Shown here one piece after another: positions 60,554-64,000 of a DNA stretch of 64,000 bases (position 1 is the first letter of the stretch; each line of letters begins with the position of its first letter). The stretch lies in the NCBI GenBank assembly GCA_001970955.1, contig MPUH01000145.1, forward strand, positions 1-64,000, written 5' to 3'. This DNA comes from Stentor coeruleus. Its lineage: Eukaryota > Ciliophora > Heterotrichea > Heterotrichida > Stentoridae. Under the pieces are notes generated by a model that saw only the letters and a program-made list of their open reading frames with translations, had not been told where the DNA came from and searched no databases. A program made the translations under genes and the position numbers.

Positions 60554-60997
60554 ATGTCCAATGCAGATTCTCTCTTGAAAAGACTAAATAAAATATCTAT
60601 TGAGCATCCATCCTATTATTTATCAGGCCAGTATTCACCTATATCTTATAGAGGTCAAAACTCAATAACGAATTTTGATAATCTCCAAAAGAACATTAGA
60701 AAACTTGCATGTCAAAAAATAAAAAACAAAGCTTCAAGAACAAAAAGTGTACTTAAAGCTTCATCTAGCCGTTCTAAAAAGCACCCATATCTTGATGTTG
60801 TTAAGAATTTTCATCAGAAAACTAGCAGGTTAGGATTAAACCAAGAGAGTCCAATTAATTTAACATTAAATACATCAAAATTGAATATAATTCGGCCACA
60901 ATCTCAAAGATCGTCAAGCAAAAACGCACGAATCAGAACGAACTCATTTCGAACGAAAAGCATAAACGTAAATATTCCTTATGTTTTGTATAATTAA
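60554..60997 (+). CDS. Small basic Ser/Lys/Arg-rich protein, unknown
   Basis: 147 aa, high in S, K, R and N, mostly disordered (KSVLKASSSRSKKHPYLDVV, QRSSSKNARIRTNSFRTKS). No signal or domain. The ATG follows an AAATATG context usual here, and the frame is open to its TAA. A nucleic-acid- or microtubule-binding role is possible from charge alone. Confidence 0.65.
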   Translation: MSNADSLLKRLNKISIEHPSYYLSGQYSPISYRGQNSITNFDNLQKNIRKLACQKIKNKASRTKSVLKASSSRSKKHPYLDVVKNFHQKTSRLGLNQESPINLTLNTSKLNIIRPQSQRSSSKNARIRTNSFRTKSINVNIPYVLYN

Positions 60998-61003
60998 AGA
61001 GAT

Positions 61004-61089
61004 ATTGATACAACTTTGAAGTGGAAATAAATTCTTTCACAAAGGATTTTATTTATCACACAGTTAGTTTAAGTTAAAGTTGTATCAAT
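61004..61089. terminator. 14-bp perfect inverted repeat downstream of the small basic gene
   Basis: ATTGATACAACTTT at 61004-61017 is the exact reverse complement of AAAGTTGTATCAAT at 61076-61089, with a 58-base loop. It starts 7 bases after the stop codon at 60997, so it lies in the 3' UTR or termination region. Whether it acts in termination is inference. Confidence 0.4.
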
Positions 61090-61367
61090 TACAATGTATT
61101 TTTACTCTGTTGTTGTTTTTTTTGTTGTAAAATTTTGCATATGTGTTTCGGGTTTATTTAATATATTATCTAAGAAATGAATTTAAGTAGTTTATATTGA
61201 TAATCCACTAAGAAAATACATAAAACTTCGATAAAAAAAATATATCCCAACCTAAACTAATCATATNATATAAAAATTATTTTATACCATAAATCAATCC
61301 TACTGATATAAACCTTATCTTCTTATTACAAAATCATTCACTTTTAATAAACTAAGAAAATTACTTT
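61090..61367. other. Convergent intergenic region with one N
   Basis: A single N at 61267 is flanked by ATAT on both sides, a short version of the overlap pattern seen at the other three Ns. No gene seen. Confidence 0.55.
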
Positions 61368-62066
61368 CTATATATCCATCCCTTTCTTTCCTCTAGAAAC
61401 AAGTGTCATTCCACCTTTAGGTTTCTTGGTATTACTAGCCACTAGAGTCTCAACAACTTTTTCTTTTTCTTTCTCTGGTATAACAGGTCTTAAAGCTTCC
61501 CTTGGTATCTCTTCTATAGGTGGTAAACTCTTATTACTCACATTTTCCAAACCTCTTTTCTTATCTAACTCTGCCTGTTTCCTCTTAGCAAGTTCCTTAG
61601 CTTCCTGCATCTGAGCCTTTTGTTTTTCTTTAAAAATCCTCTCTTCAGCACTTTCCATATCAGCATAAGTCAATATTTGTGATAAAGTCACACTTTCTCT
61701 ATACCCTAAAGCAATAACATCATCAAAAGCTAGTATCAATTCAAAACCATTTTTCAATATATTTGCATCATCTGGACCAAATGGACAATAATGTTGTACA
61801 ACCTTAGAAAGCAATCTTAAAGTTTCAATGTCTTCTACTATATTTGAATCTTTTGAGGTTATTAGAACTAGATATATATCTTCAAGTGGCTGATATACAA
61901 ATCTTACATTTTCTTGATCTATGTATGTATGTTGCCGATCTGAGTCAACAAGTTTAGCAAAGGAGTTTAAGAGTCCTTCTAAGCTACTGCGGGAAATCTC
62001 AAGGAACTGCCGAGCTAAAAGGATTTTACCTTGTTTTGTCAGAAGAGATGCAGATATTACTACCAT
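61368..62066 (-). CDS. ARCN1: Coatomer subunit delta (delta-COP), short form lacking the mu-homology domain
   Basis: 232 aa from the ATG at 62066, which gives MVVISASLLTKQGKILLARQ, matching the usual delta-COP start; a further ATG 17 codons upstream (62117) adds an unlikely hydrophobic piece. The longin domain is full: FLEISRSSLEGLL, HTYIDQENVRFVYQPLEDIYLVLIT, KDSNIVEDIETLRLLSKVV and LAFDDVIALGYRESV. A charged linker (EERIFKEKQKAQMQEAKELAKRK) follows, then a short Lys/Pro-rich tail and TAG. Family members are about 500 aa with a C-terminal mu-homology domain, which is absent here. No intron at the stop would extend it. It would still join the COPI coat through its longin half. Confidence 0.85.
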   Translation of the reverse strand: MVVISASLLTKQGKILLARQFLEISRSSLEGLLNSFAKLVDSDRQHTYIDQENVRFVYQPLEDIYLVLITSKDSNIVEDIETLRLLSKVVQHYCPFGPDDANILKNGFELILAFDDVIALGYRESVTLSQILTYADMESAEERIFKEKQKAQMQEAKELAKRKQAELDKKRGLENVSNKSLPPIEEIPREALRPVIPEKEKEKVVETLVASNTKKPKGGMTLVSRGKKGMDI

Positions 62067-62898
62067 AATGAGAAACCTTTTATAATGTTTAAGAATATTA
62101 AGTGGAAAATAACTCAACTTAATCAGCTTTGCAAAAAAAAATTCTTACCAAGCATAAATACTACAGTAATTCTCCTTATCAAATAGATTTCATATCAACC
62201 TTGGAAATGCTGAAGAACTAATTATTAACTTTTTCAGAATACAGGAATCTTCTAGCATGTATGATTTATCAGCAATCATATCGAGATCATAAAAAGTATT
62301 ATCTACTCCTCAAACCATCATGAAAACAATTTTGAAAACAAATCCGAACTGAGATGTTGAGTTTTTTATAAAGGATAAGCTAAATATTTCCTATCCGCAT
62401 TGGGTGTTTTCTTTATGTTATAATAAGAAACCACCTAATTCAAAGTCAAAAAATTGCCCCTGAAATCAAAAAAATAACAAAAAAGGTTTCTGGCAAAAAA
62501 TAATGATAGTTTAAAAAGGGAAGGATAATTAGGAAAAATTCTTAAAAATATACACATACTATCAAAGAAAAGATTAAAAAATGTCAAGACTACAAAATAT
62601 TTGATAAAAAAGCTTCTGATACTAATATTTTAGAGAATAAATCATAAGTGACTAAAGATAATTTCCAACCAAAACAAAAACTTTATTAAAATAGATAATT
62701 AATCTTAATTATTACTAATAAACTAAAACAATAAGCGCAGAAATATTAGATTTGAATAGAATATGAGAATTTGCTTATATATTTTTTCCTTAAAACTATT
62801 TTTATTATTTTAATTTACGAAGATGCTGATATTTGATTATGATTGATAAACTCAGAAGGTGTTGGTTATTGTGTTTAATAGATTTTCACTATAAATTA
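62067..62898. other. Intergenic, 830 bases, no gene recognised
   Basis: A plus-strand frame near 62322-62444 is open but for one TGA (DVEFFIKDKLNISYPHWVF); it is too short to call. The rest has dense stops. Confidence 0.5.
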
Positions 62899-64000
62899 AT
62901 GTCAAAAGCTAAGAAAGTCCCTATTAAAAAATTATCAGAACAAAAAGTCAGTCATTATGCTTCATTATCTCTTATAAATCCACAACCCTCTATCCAGAAT
63001 TATAATCAAGTAACAGATAAACCTGAACTATATTCAGAATCCCCTTACGCTCAGAAATTAATAAAAGTTAGATCTACGTCAATAGTTAAAGATCCTGCCT
63101 TGTATCATAATTCTGGATTAGTATCCCCTCCTTTAAACACAAAATTTGGCATGCATTTGAAAAATAAAATTAGTTTAAGTACGTCATTTGTTACAAAAGT
63201 AAAAGATGCAAGTGAAAATCAAGTTAAAATTAAGAAAAAACCTATGTTGGGTGAAAGAAAGAGCCTAGAAAGCCAAACTTATTTAATAGAACTTAAAATA
63301 GATGACATCTGTGCGAAACATAAAGAAACTGGGATAACAAATGAGATACTTGATAAGTATCGTGAAGTTTTAGAAGAAATAATATATAAAGATAAAGTTT
63401 TTGGTTCATTACTCGCAAAAATAAAATTTGCTTATGAAGACTGGATTAAATCAAAAGGTGATTCAATAAACGAAATCACCAAATACAAAACTGAAATCCT
63501 CGAGTTCAGTCGCAAACTAACCGAAGAAATTGAAGAAAACAAAAGACTCCACAAAAAAGTCCAGAAGTTCTCACGTGAAAATGTCGAGTTAGGCCGTGCA
63601 CTAGATGAGCGCGATAACAACTGTAAAGCACTTCAAGACCATTTATTAAAAATAACAAACATAAGTATAGAAGAAGTTCCTCAAGATCGTACATCATGGA
63701 AAGTTCTCATAGCAGAAAACAAAAGTTATTCAGAACTCTGTTCAAAACTCAAGAAAAAAATTAAAGTTTTCCAATTGCAAGAAAAAAAACTTATGAAACT
63801 ATTTTGGATACTCAAACAAAAAAACTATCCAGTTGAAGAGATTTATCAAAGTCTTAATACAAAACCAAATAAATCAAGTAATCAAAATAGTGTTGAGGAA
63901 TTTTCAGATTTTGAATGTTTAAATTCAGATCCTCCTAAGAGTAAAAATAAACCTAGTAATGTTCCGACACTTAAGATGAATCAAGTTGAGCCTAATAGTT
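62899..64000 (+). CDS. TSNAXIP1-like coiled-coil protein, cut by the window end
   Basis: At least 367 codons, open from the ATG at 62899 (MSKAKKVPIKKLSEQ) to the last base. The first 120 residues are Ser/Pro-rich and disordered. Residues about 140-250 resemble the N-terminal domain of translin-associated factor X-interacting protein 1: LDKYREVLEEIIYKDKVFGS, LLAKIKFAYEDWI, then a long coil (KLTEEIEENKRLHKKVQKFS). The following part is charged and helical. Homologues are sperm or ciliary proteins, which fits a ciliate. The C-terminus is beyond the window. Confidence 0.75.
   Translation, partial: MSKAKKVPIKKLSEQKVSHYASLSLINPQPSIQNYNQVTDKPELYSESPYAQKLIKVRSTSIVKDPALYHNSGLVSPPLNTKFGMHLKNKISLSTSFVTKVKDASENQVKIKKKPMLGERKSLESQTYLIELKIDDICAKHKETGITNEILDKYREVLEEIIYKDKVFGSLLAKIKFAYEDWIKSKGDSINEITKYKTEILEFSRKLTEEIEENKRLHKKVQKFSRENVELGRALDERDNNCKALQDHLLKITNISIEEVPQDRTSWKVLIAENKSYSELCSKLKKKIKVFQLQEKKLMKLFWILKQKNYPVEEIYQSLNTKPNKSSNQNSVEEFSDFECLNSDPPKSKNKPSNVPTLKMNQVEPNS

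Noticed and set aside
1-64000. A non-standard code (TAA/TAG as Gln, or TGA as Trp)
   Set aside because: All three stops end conserved proteins at the right place, and TGG is used for Trp. In-frame stops occur only in mini-introns or in decayed copies.
1-64000. tRNA, rRNA, CRISPR arrays, transposons or virus-like elements
   Set aside because: No GTTCRANNC-type tRNA arms in a cloverleaf context, no spaced identical repeats, and no transposase, polymerase, integrase or capsid-like frame was seen.

Overview
The window looks like macronuclear DNA of a heterotrich ciliate close to Stentor. It is strongly AT-rich. Genes are short-spaced and mostly without long introns. TAA, TAG and TGA all end genes (TGA ends the INTS9 gene, the gene ending at 46180 and the PP2C gene), so the code is standard. 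Eleven introns can be read directly: ten are 15 nt and one is 16 nt, all GT...AG, mostly of the form GTA-AT-rich-TAG. Blepharisma shares 15-nt introns but reads TGA as Trp, which does not fit here. No tRNA, rRNA, CRISPR array, virus-like element or transposon was recognised.

Layout. 0-6.4 kb is a small family expansion: three intact P-loop GTPase genes, a decayed fourth copy, and a decayed duplicate of the 3' end of the neighbouring giant membrane-protein gene. 6.5-20 kb holds that 11-TM TmcB-like protein, an F-box/LRR-like protein, a DUF229 sulfatase-fold membrane protein and a cytosolic carboxypeptidase of AGBL2/3 type whose first exons lie behind two tiny introns. 20-33 kb holds a coiled-coil protein, an atypical Rab-like GTPase, a CNG/EAG-like K+ channel, Integrator subunit 9, an RCC1 relic, a mitotic cyclin, a C2/coiled-coil/GAR protein and a CXC (LIN54/TSO1) protein. 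33-48 kb holds a DHHC acyltransferase, two LITAF-like proteins, a MORN/IQ protein, coiled-coil proteins, 14-3-3, a FYVE protein with a CaaX end, an atypical kinase and several unknowns. 48-64 kb holds an acyl-anchored coiled-coil protein, a giant DOMON(x6)-cytochrome b561-cytochrome b5-FNR oxidoreductase, a myristoylated CDPK, a broken coiled-coil gene, a myristoylated PP2C, a delta-COP lacking its C-terminal half, and a TSNAXIP1-like protein cut by the window end.

The most striking locus is the oxidoreductase at 49971-54758. Read naively it is six separate genes. Each break is a 15-nt intron with an in-frame TAG, at the same place in each DOMON repeat, and the internal exons are 468, 468, 468 and 465 nt. 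It looks like repeated tandem exon duplication with the intron carried along, giving a secretory/membrane redox chain in one polypeptide.

Two window-wide properties also stand out. Intergenic DNA is C/A-rich and G-poor on the coding strand upstream of genes and G/T-rich downstream, with sharp switches between neighbours. Three single-N positions are flanked by direct repeats of 44, about 90 and 74 bp, which are almost certainly unmerged contig overlaps; two of them touch gene models.
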